From: a virus | Strand: one strand, 5' to 3' | Length of the DNA: 32,074 nt | Virus record (IMG/VR): IMGVR_UViG_3300003885_000026 | Coordinates: 1 to 32,074 of that record | In this document: piece by piece, positions 1 to 6,929 of the stretch | How the letters are laid out: each line of letters begins with the position of its first letter | Position numbering within the stretch: position 1 is the first letter of the stretch | Notes under the pieces: model-generated | What the model saw: only the letters and a program-made list of their open reading frames with translations | Database searches by the model: none | What the model was told of the DNA's origin: nothing | Made by a program: the position numbers and the translations under genes

Positions 1-1
1 T

Positions 2-256
2 ATGATTATTGAAATTAACAGCATGATTGAATCAGTACCGCTAATGGACTATAAAACATTGGTTAGTTTTTTAACTGGTGGTTTTTGTTCAGGTGTTCTT
101 TTTGCACTTGACGGTTACATAGGTAAAAAGGAAGATTTAAAACTTAATTATAAAGACGGTAAATTAGATAAAGTTAATGATATTAGTATTAAAGACCCAC
201 TAGGAAAAGATAAATTGAGTTTAGTTGATGAAAACAAAAAACCAAAACACCCCTAA
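2..256 (+). CDS. Small protein of unknown function with one hydrophobic segment; possibly the 3' part of a longer gene
   Basis: This 84-residue reading frame opens at the second base of the window, so its true start cannot be judged here. Residues about 20-38 (LVSFLTGGFCSGVLFALDGY) form a hydrophobic stretch that could cross or sit on a membrane. The C-terminal half is charged (repeated K, D). None of the in-frame ATGs at 2, 23 and 44 has a good ribosome binding site inside the window. If the window ends are circularly joined, the open frame at the right end (31896 onward) runs straight into this frame, so it may be the C-terminal part of a protein of about 144 residues. It overlaps the next gene by 29 nt. 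I do not recognise a family. Confidence 0.55.
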   Translation: MIIEINSMIESVPLMDYKTLVSFLTGGFCSGVLFALDGYIGKKEDLKLNYKDGKLDKVNDISIKDPLGKDKLSLVDENKKPKHP

Positions 257-413
257 AAGATTTAAAAAAACTGAAGAAAGTGAAAACCAAAAAGAAACGG
301 CACTTAATAAATTGCAACAAACTATTATTAACCAAAGATATAAAATAGAAAAACTAAATAAAAAGATTGCTTTATTAGAAAGAAAATTAGAAAAGTGCAT
401 AAACAAAAAATAA
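228..413 (+). CDS. Small coiled-coil protein of unknown function
   Basis: A 61-residue, very lysine-rich protein. Its C-terminal half (from about LNKLQQTI to the end) has the heptad-like spacing of I/L residues expected of a single coiled-coil helix. I start it at the ATG at 228; a TTG directly before it at 225 is in the same frame, but there is no reason to prefer it. It starts inside the end of the preceding gene, which suggests translational coupling. Small coiled-coil proteins at the head of a phage early operon are common and usually unassigned. No function can be given. Confidence 0.55.
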   Translation: MKTKNQNTPKRFKKTEESENQKETALNKLQQTIINQRYKIEKLNKKIALLERKLEKCINKK

Positions 414-435
414 ACAAACAAACAAAGGGAAGGTA

Positions 436-849
436 ATGATGGAAGAACTATTAAGGTCGGCATCTAAATTTTTAAGTGATCTAGGCGCTAATTGCATGGA
501 ATTGTCCATGGCCCTTGATTCTATTTATGATCAAGACATTGAAAACACCAGCGCTGGTGGTGAAGAAAAACAAGTTGAAGAAAAACAAGTTGAAATGGAA
601 AACCCACCAACTGAAGAAAAGAAAAAAAGAAAAACTCGAAAGGATGTTGAAGATGAAATTAGGCTTGAATGTAGGAGGGTATCTAAAGAAGTTTCTAAAG
701 AAGTAGCTTATGGCATCTTAAAAGATTTTGGCACCAGCTCAATTAAAGAATTAGATAAAAAAGACTTAAGGCCTTGTCTTAAAAAATTAAAAGAAACTAC
801 AAAGGAATCATTTGAATCTGAATTAACCGATGATGATACTGATTTTTAA
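436..849 (+). CDS. Charged helical early protein with SSB-like acidic C-terminus (resembles the phage proteins often mis-named 'rrp5')
   Basis: 137 residues in three parts: an N-terminal amphipathic helix (about 1-38), a Glu/Lys-rich linker with a repeated EKQVE and a basic KKKRKTRKD stretch (about 45-75), and a helical C-terminal domain (KDVEDEIRL... to LKDFGTSSIKELDKKDLRPCL) ending in the acidic tip TDDDTDF. From memory, this order (helix, linker, a helical region containing 'L..FG...I..L', then a 'L...L' helix) is seen in small phage proteins beside DUF2815/DUF2800 genes that databases often call 'rRNA biogenesis protein rrp5'. That link is a weak, unsearched inference. The acidic tip is like the C-terminus of single-stranded DNA-binding proteins and of the DUF2815 protein encoded downstream. 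A ribosome binding site (AAGGGAAGG, 425-433) precedes two adjacent ATGs (436, 439); either could be the start. Confidence 0.7.
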   Translation: MMEELLRSASKFLSDLGANCMELSMALDSIYDQDIENTSAGGEEKQVEEKQVEMENPPTEEKKKRKTRKDVEDEIRLECRRVSKEVSKEVAYGILKDFGTSSIKELDKKDLRPCLKKLKETTKESFESELTDDDTDF

Positions 850-851
850 AT

Positions 852-1031
852 ATGGATAAAAAAACGGCAAAAGTAACAAAAAATATTATTAATGCCATCT
901 TTAATGGTATCTGTGAAGTTGGAAACAATGAAAAAGATATAATTGAAATACGTTTAGAAACAGAAATAGGTAAAAGAAATGTGGTGATTGCTGTAATTAG
1001 CGAAAAACTTTACTCTAAAGAAATAGGATAA
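852..1031 (+). CDS. Small protein of unknown function (59 aa)
   Basis: An unbroken frame from ATG 852 to TAA 1029-1031, 2 nt after the previous stop and 5 nt before the DUF2800 start, so it fills an otherwise empty gap in a tightly packed operon. The product has a basic N-terminal helix (MDKKTAKVTKNIINAIF) followed by a beta-rich second half (IIEIRLETEIGKRNVVIAVI). The AGGA that serves the DUF2800 start lies in its last codons. The upstream Shine-Dalgarno match is poor, so it may depend on translational coupling with the preceding gene. No family recognised. Confidence 0.55.
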   Translation: MDKKTAKVTKNIINAIFNGICEVGNNEKDIIEIRLETEIGKRNVVIAVISEKLYSKEIG

Positions 1032-1036
1032 TTAAA

Positions 1037-2083
1037 ATGCAGCATAGTATTTTTGGGGCATCAAGCGCATCAAGATGGTTTGAATGCCCAGGTTCAGTAA
1101 ACCTTTCTAAAGATGTTGAAAGAACCACTTCAAGTTATGCTGCTGAAGGTACAGCGGCACATGCTCTTTGTGAAAAACTTTTTGAACCGACAAAACCTAA
1201 CCTAGATAAAATAGAAGAAATTGAAGGGTACAAGGTTAATGATGAAATGAGGGAAGCTGCCCATGATTACTATAATTACGTTAGTAAAAACATGGGCGAG
1301 TATTTACAAATCGAACAAACAGTTAACCTTTCTTGGTTGGCCCCAAAATCAGGCATTGATATTTTTGGCACTACTGATGCTATTTCATGGGATGATTTTG
1401 GGGTTTTAAAAGTTTTTGATTTTAAGTATGGGGTAAGGTCAGTTAACCCTGAAAATAACCAGCAAATGCTTTTTTATGCCGTTGGTGCTGCTACTAAAGA
1501 TGGTGTAGATTGGGGTGATTTTAGTCATGTTGAATTACATGTGTGCCAACCTAGGGGTGGTGGTAATAAAGTTTGGGAATGTTCAATAAAACATTTGAAA
1601 GATTTTGCTGAATTACTAAGGGTGAAAGTTAAAGATGCCCTAAAACATGATGCCATACTTAAAGCTGGTAACCATTGTTTCTTTTGCCCAGCTAAACCCC
1701 TATGCCCAAAACAAAAAGAAAAAGCGTTGAAGATTGCACAAGCTGAATTTGATGATATACCAAAATTACCAATTTCTGAATTAGCTGAAATGTTAAAAAG
1801 TAAAGAAGATGTTGTAAAGTATTTTACGGCAATTGAAGAACTACTTTTTGCTGAAGCAAAAAAAGGCACCAAGGTACCAGGCTTTAAAATCGGTCAAGGT
1901 AAAAAAAATAGGGGCTGGGGTGATGCTAAAGAAGTGGAAAAGATTTTATCATTAGTTTACGGTAAAGAAATTTTCACAAAGGCATTATTAAAAAGTGTTG
2001 CCCAAATGGAAAAGGTAGTACCAAAAGAAGAATTAATAAGCTTTATAGTCACTAGTAGTAGTGAAAAATTACTAAAAATTTAA
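1037..2083 (+). CDS. Cas4/RecB-like PD-(D/E)XK nuclease with Fe-S cluster cysteines (DUF2800 family)
   Basis: 348 residues, typical length for DUF2800, a phage family related to the Cas4/AddB nucleases. Visible motifs in order: SSASRWFECPGS with Cys17; EGTAAHALCE with His42; FGTTDAI with Asp114; FDFKYG with Asp128 and Lys130 (the D-x-K core of the PD-(D/E)XK site); NNQQMLFY with Gln142/143 and Tyr147; and a terminal CFFCPAKPLC with Cys214, Cys217 and Cys223. One N-terminal plus three C-terminal cysteines is the known layout for a 4Fe-4S cluster in Cas4/AddB-type nucleases. The enzyme is inferred to act as an exonuclease that makes single-stranded DNA for recombination or replication. Its neighbour encodes the ssDNA-binding partner, an arrangement commonly seen with this family. 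AGGA lies 8 nt before the ATG. Confidence 0.9.
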   Translation: MQHSIFGASSASRWFECPGSVNLSKDVERTTSSYAAEGTAAHALCEKLFEPTKPNLDKIEEIEGYKVNDEMREAAHDYYNYVSKNMGEYLQIEQTVNLSWLAPKSGIDIFGTTDAISWDDFGVLKVFDFKYGVRSVNPENNQQMLFYAVGAATKDGVDWGDFSHVELHVCQPRGGGNKVWECSIKHLKDFAELLRVKVKDALKHDAILKAGNHCFFCPAKPLCPKQKEKALKIAQAEFDDIPKLPISELAEMLKSKEDVVKYFTAIEELLFAEAKKGTKVPGFKIGQGKKNRGWGDAKEVEKILSLVYGKEIFTKALLKSVAQMEKVVPKEELISFIVTSSSEKLLKI

Positions 2084-2097
2084 CAAGGAACTAAAAA

Positions 2098-2658
2098 ATG
2101 GCAAAAGGTGACGAACTAAGAGTAATGACCCCTGAATTTATGGTGTCTTATCCAGCGGTATTTGAAAAGAAAATGACCCCTTCAGGTAAGGATAGGTTTT
2201 CTATTCAAATGGTTTTTGATAAAACCAATACCGATTTAGGTAAGATGAAAAAAGCCGCCCAACAATGTGCAATTAATAAATGGGGTGCTGATAAAAACAA
2301 ATGGCCTAAAGGAATGAGAAAACCCTTTAGAGATGGTGATGTTGAAGATAAAGGTGAAATGCTACACGGTAAAATCTTTGTGAACGCTGCTACTGATTAC
2401 AAACCGGGATTAGTAAATCAAGACCGTGAACCAATCATTAGCGATGAAGATTTTTATGCTGGTTGTTTTGCTAGGGCAACGGTTGTACCTTTTGCATACA
2501 ATACCGCTGGTAATTCTGGTGTTTCTTTTGGTTTAAGAAATATACAGTTGATTAGAAAAGGCGATCGAATCGGTGGGGGCATTGCCGCTGAAGATGAATT
2601 TGAATCATTAGCTAGTGATTCATATGAAGCTGATAGCAATAATGATGATGATTTTTAA
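2098..2658 (+). CDS. Single-stranded DNA-binding protein (DUF2815 family)
   Basis: 186 residues with the hallmarks of DUF2815: a beta-rich N-terminus (VMTPEFMVSYPAVFEKK), the FSIQMVFDK strand, the KPFRDGD motif near residue 80, the 'HGKIFVNAATDYKPG' strand, the 'DEDFYAGCFARATVVPFAY' stretch, and 'GVSFGLRNIQLIRKGDRIGG'. The last 30 residues are acidic and end in NNDDDF, like the protein-interaction tip of bacterial SSB. The family is thought to be an OB-fold ssDNA-binding protein of phage replication/recombination. It follows the DUF2800 nuclease by 14 nt with a strong AAGGAA site 7 nt before ATG. The polymerase lies downstream past a terminator, so this gene ends the first early transcription unit. 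Confidence 0.9.
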   Translation: MAKGDELRVMTPEFMVSYPAVFEKKMTPSGKDRFSIQMVFDKTNTDLGKMKKAAQQCAINKWGADKNKWPKGMRKPFRDGDVEDKGEMLHGKIFVNAATDYKPGLVNQDREPIISDEDFYAGCFARATVVPFAYNTAGNSGVSFGLRNIQLIRKGDRIGGGIAAEDEFESLASDSYEADSNNDDDF

Positions 2659-2699
2659 ATAAAAGGTTTATATCTTTTTTGGTGGAGTATAAAACTTTT

Positions 2700-2739
2700 A
2701 CCCGTGGGGGCCTTTCGAGTGTACCCCACGGGTTTTTTT
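2700..2739 (+). terminator. Intrinsic (Rho-independent) terminator
   Basis: A perfect 10-bp G+C-rich stem (2700-2709 with 2724-2733, ACCCGTGGGG/CCCCACGGGT) closes a 14-nt loop and is followed at once by a run of seven T (2733-2739). It sits between the ssDNA-binding protein and DNA polymerase genes and should limit read-through on the + strand. That implies partial read-through or a separate promoter for the polymerase. I could not identify a convincing promoter in the 18 nt left before the polymerase start. Confidence 0.92.
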
Positions 2740-2757
2740 ATCCTGATTGGGGGTTAG

Positions 2758-4698
2758 TTGAATCATTTGTACATAGATTTTGAAACCCGTGCCATTGTTG
2801 ACCTGAAGAAAACAGGGGCATGGAAGTATTCGCTTGATGAAAATACCATTCCATTATGTTTAGGTTATGCTATAAATGACAGCCCAATTAAAATACTTAA
2901 TAGGGTTGAAATTTTAGAAGCACCACCTAAAGAAATTTTAGATATTCTTTCTTATGAAAACATGTTTACCGTTGCCCATAATGCTGGTTTTGAGTATGCT
3001 ATTTGGAATAATATTTTACATAAAAGATTTAACTGGCCGTACTTACCAATTAATAAATTAATTTGTACCGCTGCTATTGCCAGGTATAACGGCCTACCCG
3101 GTGCCCTTGAAAAAACTTCATTAGCTTTATTTGAAGATGCTGAAAAGGACATGGTGGGGCATAGGTTAATGCTACAACTGGCACGGCTAAAAATGCCTTC
3201 ACATGTTGACCCTAACTTTTGGGAAAACAACCCAGATAAATTTAAAAGGCTTTATGAATACTGTAAAACCGATGTTGAATTAGAAAGAAAGATTCACCGC
3301 ACCCTTGGTAATCTCACTAAACCAGAAAGAAAATTATGGTTACTAGATCAAAAGATAAATCTTCATGGTGTTGCTTTAGACTTACCTAGAATTAAAAAAT
3401 CTATAACCATATCTAAAGTATTTGATAAAAGAATTTTAAAAGATTTTAACCAGCTAACTGGCCTAAAATCCCCACGTCAAGTAGCAGAATTAATGAAGTA
3501 CCTAAACAAAAATGGTGAAGATATTGAAAACCTACAAAAGAAAACCATCGAGACATATAAACCAAAAACAGAAAAAGGTAAAGAAGCAATTAAATATAGA
3601 ACCTACCTTTCAAGGTCATCAGTCGCAAAACTTTCTTCAATGCTCAACCTTGAAGTTAATGGGATTGTTAGAAACAACTTCATTTACCACGGAGCTACGA
3701 CCGGGCGTTGGACATCGGTGGGTGTCCAATTACAAAACATTCCTAGGGGGGAATTAAGTGCCGACAATGTTTTTGATGACCTTGATTATTTAAATAAAGA
3801 AGATTTTTTGCATTTCTACCCAGATACTAATCAAGCTATTTCTGCAATGCTTAGAGGTATGGTCATACCAAGGCCGGGTAAAGTTTTTATTTCTGGGGAT
3901 TTTTCAGCGGTTGAAGCTAGGGGTAACTTTTGGCTTAGTGGTGAAATAAAAGGCATTAAAGCGTATGAAGCTGGTAAAGATTTATACAAAGAAATGGCAT
4001 CGGATTTGTATAGAAAAGCAGTTGATAAAATAACAAAAGATAATAGATTTTATGGGAAGCAATTAATTCTTGGTGCTGGTTATGGTCTAGGTCATAAAAA
4101 ATTTAAAATGATGTGTGAACAGTACGGCCAAATTATTACACTAGAATTTGCTAAAGGTGCAATTACCAAATACCGTGAAAAGTATTCCAAGGTTGTTAGG
4201 AATTGGTATGCACAGGAAAATGCCGCTGTAATGGCAATGCAATTTCCGGGTAGAACCATTGCATGTAGAATGGTCAAATGGAAGTTTGATACAACTAAAA
4301 AAGTTTTAAAATGTTTATTACCAAGTGGTAGGGTTTTAAAATATTGGACACCAAAACTAGAAGTAGTAATGACCCCGTGGAAGCAAAAAAAAGCGCAGCT
4401 ATCCTATATGGGTATTAACCCAAAAACAAAACAATGGGTAAAAGAAAGAACCTATGGTGGTAAAATAGTTGAAAATATTGTTCAAGGAATTTGTAGGGAT
4501 TTATTAGTTTTTAGTTTACACCAATTAGATAAAGCTGGTTTTGATATTGTTATGCATGCCCATGATGAAGTGGTAGTGGAATCAGAATTTAATAAGGTTG
4601 AAGAATTTAAAAGGTTGATGAACACCACCCCTGATTGGGCAAAGGGTTTTCCTTTGAACAGTGATACATGGGTAGGTAATAGGTATAAAAAGGATTGA
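2758..4698 (+). CDS. DNA polymerase, family A (Pol I-like) with 3'-5' exonuclease domain
   Basis: 646 residues, the usual size of stand-alone phage family A replicases. Exonuclease motifs: Exo I YIDFET with Asp7 and Glu9, Exo II HNAGFE (74-79), Exo III YEYCKTD with Tyr168 and Asp172, giving proofreading. Polymerase motifs: GATTGRW (312-318); motif A GDFSAVEAR with catalytic Asp381; motif B NRFYGKQLILGAGYG with Lys434 and Tyr442; motif C HAHDEV with Asp603-Glu604. No 5'-3' exonuclease domain is present. The start is TTG at 2758: it is 4 nt after a GGGGG run, and the next ATG would remove Exo I. It should be the replicative polymerase acting with the DUF2815 and DUF2800 proteins encoded upstream. 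It lies just past a terminator, suggesting controlled expression. Confidence 0.97.
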   Translation: MNHLYIDFETRAIVDLKKTGAWKYSLDENTIPLCLGYAINDSPIKILNRVEILEAPPKEILDILSYENMFTVAHNAGFEYAIWNNILHKRFNWPYLPINKLICTAAIARYNGLPGALEKTSLALFEDAEKDMVGHRLMLQLARLKMPSHVDPNFWENNPDKFKRLYEYCKTDVELERKIHRTLGNLTKPERKLWLLDQKINLHGVALDLPRIKKSITISKVFDKRILKDFNQLTGLKSPRQVAELMKYLNKNGEDIENLQKKTIETYKPKTEKGKEAIKYRTYLSRSSVAKLSSMLNLEVNGIVRNNFIYHGATTGRWTSVGVQLQNIPRGELSADNVFDDLDYLNKEDFLHFYPDTNQAISAMLRGMVIPRPGKVFISGDFSAVEARGNFWLSGEIKGIKAYEAGKDLYKEMASDLYRKAVDKITKDNRFYGKQLILGAGYGLGHKKFKMMCEQYGQIITLEFAKGAITKYREKYSKVVRNWYAQENAAVMAMQFPGRTIACRMVKWKFDTTKKVLKCLLPSGRVLKYWTPKLEVVMTPWKQKKAQLSYMGINPKTKQWVKERTYGGKIVENIVQGICRDLLVFSLHQLDKAGFDIVMHAHDEVVVESEFNKVEEFKRLMNTTPDWAKGFPLNSDTWVGNRYKKD

Positions 4699-4700
4699 AT

Positions 4701-4943
4701 ATGTTTAAAGCAAAATATAATGCTGGTGATGAAGTATTTTTCTTTTCTTGTTTGGATTGTTTTGAATTAGATTTACCTAAAGATGAAATGGTAAAATTTG
4801 GAGTAATTAAAGATGTAATATCAAAATTCCCTAAATCAGCACCACCATTAACAGAAATACTTTATAAATTTCATATAAAGGAAAAACTTTTTGGTGAATA
4901 CATTTCTTACATACCTGAAAAAAATATCATAGGTGTTTTATAA
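4701..4943 (+). CDS. Small protein of unknown function (80 aa), possible SH3-like barrel
   Basis: I use the ATG at 4701, because AAAAAGGA lies 6 nt before it and overlaps the polymerase stop; an in-frame TTG at 4695 has no proper spacing. The product begins KYNAGDEVFFF and later has 'FGVIKDVI', 'YKFHIKEKLFGEYISYIPEKNI'. This alternation of short beta-strands around G/D turns resembles small SH3/KOW-like barrels seen in short phage proteins (a fold guess by eye, not a homology claim). It is 2 nt downstream of the polymerase gene, so translation is probably coupled. Function unknown. Confidence 0.65.
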   Translation: MFKAKYNAGDEVFFFSCLDCFELDLPKDEMVKFGVIKDVISKFPKSAPPLTEILYKFHIKEKLFGEYISYIPEKNIIGVL

Positions 4944-4944
4944 A

Positions 4945-5202
4945 ATGGCCAAAAGAAAAAATGAAACCAAAAAAGAATTTGGTAAAAGAATATGGAAGGA
5001 AGAAAAAGAGGCAATAAAAGACCCTGTTTATAAGCAGTACAAATATGAACAATGGTTAAAATGCCACCATAAAAGAATAAAAGACCCTGAATACAGAAAA
5101 AAAAGTAATAGCTACCATTTAAGTTATTATTACCGAGTGGTTAAACCAAGACGGGAAAAGAAAAAAAAGGAATTAGAAAATGAAGCCACAAGTATACGTT
5201 GA
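4945..5202 (+). CDS. Small, strongly basic protein of unknown function (85 aa)
   Basis: Start set at ATG 4945, one base after the previous stop; AGGTG at 4931-4935 is a modest ribosome binding site, and an in-frame GTG at 4933 is a less likely start. The protein is rich in Lys/Arg and contains two similar segments, KDPVYKQYKYEQWLKCHHKR and KDPEYRKKSNSYHLSYYYR, suggesting an internal duplication of a helix of type 'KDPxYxxxxxxxxxxxYxR'. The charge suggests nucleic-acid binding, but no known domain is recognised. The next gene starts 23 nt before its end. Confidence 0.6.
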   Translation: MAKRKNETKKEFGKRIWKEEKEAIKDPVYKQYKYEQWLKCHHKRIKDPEYRKKSNSYHLSYYYRVVKPRREKKKKELENEATSIR

Positions 5203-5476
5203 TATTATGAAAAACATTGATACCGAATTAAACGCCATGATGAATGAATGGGCCATTGACTTAAATGGCAAAGGCCTAAACCCTGAATATAATATGTTTT
5301 TAGTTTTTTCAACCATTAGCAATTGTTTACATGCTAAAATTATCGGTGCCCATGTAGTAGTGGAAAAGCACCCTAATATATTAACTGGAATAAAAGCAAC
5401 CATACAACATTTAAAAGAATGTAATAGGGATACTGAAGAATTTTATAGAAAATCATTTAACTTTAACTGGGACTAA
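5180..5476 (+). CDS. Small helical protein of unknown function (98 aa)
   Basis: The ATG at 5180 has a strong AAGGAA 7 nt upstream, located inside the coding end of the previous gene. The protein appears all-helical, with a mix of acidic residues and a central 'EYNMFLVFSTISNCLHAKIIGAHVVVEKHPN' hydrophobic segment. Two Cys and several His are scattered without a clear metal-binding pattern. It ends 5 nt before the next gene. I do not recognise it; its place among polymerase-adjacent small genes suggests an early, accessory role. Confidence 0.6.
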   Translation: MKPQVYVDIMKNIDTELNAMMNEWAIDLNGKGLNPEYNMFLVFSTISNCLHAKIIGAHVVVEKHPNILTGIKATIQHLKECNRDTEEFYRKSFNFNWD

Positions 5477-5481
5477 ACAAA

Positions 5482-5997
5482 ATGGAAGAACAAACTAAAA
5501 CAAAATTAGACGAACAAAAAGATGGTGAACTAATTAAGCAATGGGAAAAGGAAGCTAAAGAAATGACCATTGGCAGTTTACCAAGCTTTATTGAAAAACT
5601 AACAACACATTATGAGCATGATTATGGTACCGTATGCCGTGCCATTGCTTGTGTTGCCATTGCCTCTGCAAATGCAACAATGAGGACACCGGCCTGTGAT
5701 GGTATAACAGGTTTTCAAGCCGGTTGTATCCAATGGGATATGATCAGATTATGGGGGATATTTAATAGCGTTACAGGTTTAAAAATAATTGATCATGATG
5801 AATTACTTTACCCACACAATGAAGCTGAATTTAGAACTATTAGTAGAAATGTTTGGGTAAAAGTGCAAAAAGAAGCTAGGGATAAGTTAAAATACAACCC
5901 TAATGCTAACCCTAGCGTTATTAAACATTGGAATACAATTGTTGATGGTAAAATCCCTTTTGGTTTAACTTTAGAGAGTGAAGGTAAAGATGCCTAA
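5482..5997 (+). CDS. Conserved phage protein of unknown function (171 aa, 'ITGFQAG' type)
   Basis: From memory this matches a widespread conserved phage protein family without assigned function. Recognisable stretches are 'EHDYGTVCRAIACVAIASANAT', 'GITGFQAGCIQWDMIRLWG', 'DHDELLYPHNEAEFRTIS', 'VWVKVQKEARDKL' and the end 'IKHWNTIVDGKIPFGLT'. The first 40 residues are charged and probably flexible; the rest is helical. In other phages the family sits among early or DNA-metabolism genes, as here. GGGA lies about 9 nt before the ATG. The next gene overlaps its end by 8 nt. The identification with the family is moderately sure; the function is unknown. Confidence 0.75.
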   Translation: MEEQTKTKLDEQKDGELIKQWEKEAKEMTIGSLPSFIEKLTTHYEHDYGTVCRAIACVAIASANATMRTPACDGITGFQAGCIQWDMIRLWGIFNSVTGLKIIDHDELLYPHNEAEFRTISRNVWVKVQKEARDKLKYNPNANPSVIKHWNTIVDGKIPFGLTLESEGKDA

Positions 5998-6160
5998 AAT
6001 TATTGAGGTACTAGAAAAAGCAACATTTGGCACTTCACCAGTAACCAATATACTTTATTTATTTACACCAATTAAAGATGGTACTTCCTTTGTTAAAAGA
6101 GAAATAACAGATAAAGAAAAAGAATTTTTAAAAGACTACTTAAACAAAAAAGGGAATTAA
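5990..6160 (+). CDS. Small protein of unknown function (56 aa)
   Basis: I start at ATG 5990 because AAGG (5981-5984) lies 5 nt upstream; a GTG at 5978 in the same frame would place the ribosome binding site inside the gene. The product, beginning MPKIIEVLEKATFGTSPV, has a short beta-rich middle and a charged C-terminal helix (ITDKEKEFLKDYLNKK). It overlaps the preceding gene by 8 nt, a pattern typical of translational coupling. No family recognised. Confidence 0.6.
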   Translation: MPKIIEVLEKATFGTSPVTNILYLFTPIKDGTSFVKREITDKEKEFLKDYLNKKGN

Positions 6161-6162
6161 TT

Positions 6163-6336
6163 ATGAATTTATTTAATTGTTTTCAGGCCGTGGCATTTTA
6201 CACCCTAACACCTTTTGCTATTCAATGGTTATTTACCCACGGGTATAATGGTTGGGCCTACATTGCTTGTATTGGTGAACTAGTAGGTTTTGTTTTAATT
6301 AGTTTAGCTATTGAAGAAAAGAAAGGTAGTTATTAA
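6163..6336 (+). CDS. Small membrane protein with two predicted transmembrane helices (57 aa)
   Basis: ATG 6163 follows AGGGAA (6151-6156) at ideal spacing and reads to TAA 6334-6336. Residues about 8-25 (QAVAFYTLTPFAIQWLF) and 32-50 (AYIACIGELVGFVLISLAI) are hydrophobic and separated by a short turn (THGYNGW), giving a hairpin with a charged C-terminus EEKKGSY. Small two-helix membrane proteins in phages can be holins, superinfection-exclusion or host-takeover factors. Its early-operon position, far from the lysis genes, argues against it being the main holin. The last base of its stop codon is the first base of the next ATG. Confidence 0.65.
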   Translation: MNLFNCFQAVAFYTLTPFAIQWLFTHGYNGWAYIACIGELVGFVLISLAIEEKKGSY

Positions 6337-6665
6337 TGGGTGGTTCACATAGTAGAACAAAGGGCCATTCTTTCGAGAGAAAAATTGCTAATGAATTAAA
6401 ACGGTTTTACCCTGAAGCAAAAAGAAATGTTACTGAAACACAAACAGGGGGGCAAGGGGTTGACCTAGTTGATACCGGCCCTTTTAAAATCCAGTGTAAA
6501 AGATATAAAGGATATGCCCCAATCAATAAAATTTTTGAAGTTGTTTGTAAGGCCGAAACTGATATACCCCTGTTAATTACTAAGGCCGATGCTGAACCAA
6601 TTATGGTAGTAATAAGCATGAAGCATTTTTTATTAATGTTGAGAAAAGTAAAAGGTGAAGTTTAA
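6336..6665 (+). CDS. Hjc/Mrr-type PD-(D/E)XK nuclease, probable Holliday junction resolvase
   Basis: 109 residues. SRTKGHSFERKIANEL carries the family's N-terminal glutamate (Glu14). GGQGVDLVDTGPFKIQCKRYKG carries Asp43 and Gln53-x-Lys55, i.e. the D...(E/Q)xK core. A C-terminal helix-strand pair follows (IPLLITKADAEPIMVVISMKHFLLML). QxK in place of ExK is known in Mrr-like members. Small enzymes of this class resolve branched DNA during phage replication and packaging. It follows the preceding small gene with a 1-nt TAATG overlap and has the same overlap with the next gene. A restriction-like role cannot be excluded, but size and context favour junction resolution. Confidence 0.8.
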   Translation: MGGSHSRTKGHSFERKIANELKRFYPEAKRNVTETQTGGQGVDLVDTGPFKIQCKRYKGYAPINKIFEVVCKAETDIPLLITKADAEPIMVVISMKHFLLMLRKVKGEV

Positions 6666-6886
6666 TGGTTACTGAAAAATTCTTAGAAGATAAATTTTTA
6701 CCTAAAGGTGCCCTAGTAAAAGAATTTACAGCGGTACCTAATGATGATAGTACAAGAAATTGTATGTCTTTTAAAGTGAACGTTCTTTATTACAATGCTG
6801 AAGGTATTATGAAAAAATCAGAAATAACAATTGGTAGGAATTTAATTATTAAATACAACAAAGATAAAAAACTGGTTAATGCCTAG
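6665..6886 (+). CDS. Small beta-rich protein of unknown function (73 aa)
   Basis: Last gene of the rightward arm; its ATG shares one base with the stop of the nuclease gene. Predicted strands (MSFKVNVLYYNAEG, KKSEITIGRNLIIKYNK) suggest a small beta fold. No family recognised. Its stop codon lies in the left arm of an imperfect inverted repeat shared with the convergent late operon. Confidence 0.6.
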   Translation: MVTEKFLEDKFLPKGALVKEFTAVPNDDSTRNCMSFKVNVLYYNAEGIMKKSEITIGRNLIIKYNKDKKLVNA

Positions 6887-6929
6887 GTGGGTGATGAATA
6901 GGGTATCTTTGTTGAAATATCCACTAGGC
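6881..6929. terminator. Possible bidirectional terminator hairpin between convergent operons
   Basis: GCCTAGGTGG (6881-6890) can pair with CCACTAGGC (6921-6929) with a one-base bulge around a 30-nt loop. It lies exactly where the rightward early arm and leftward late arm meet, and both stop codons fall in or next to the arms. There is no clear T-run on either side, so this is position-based and uncertain. Confidence 0.35.
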
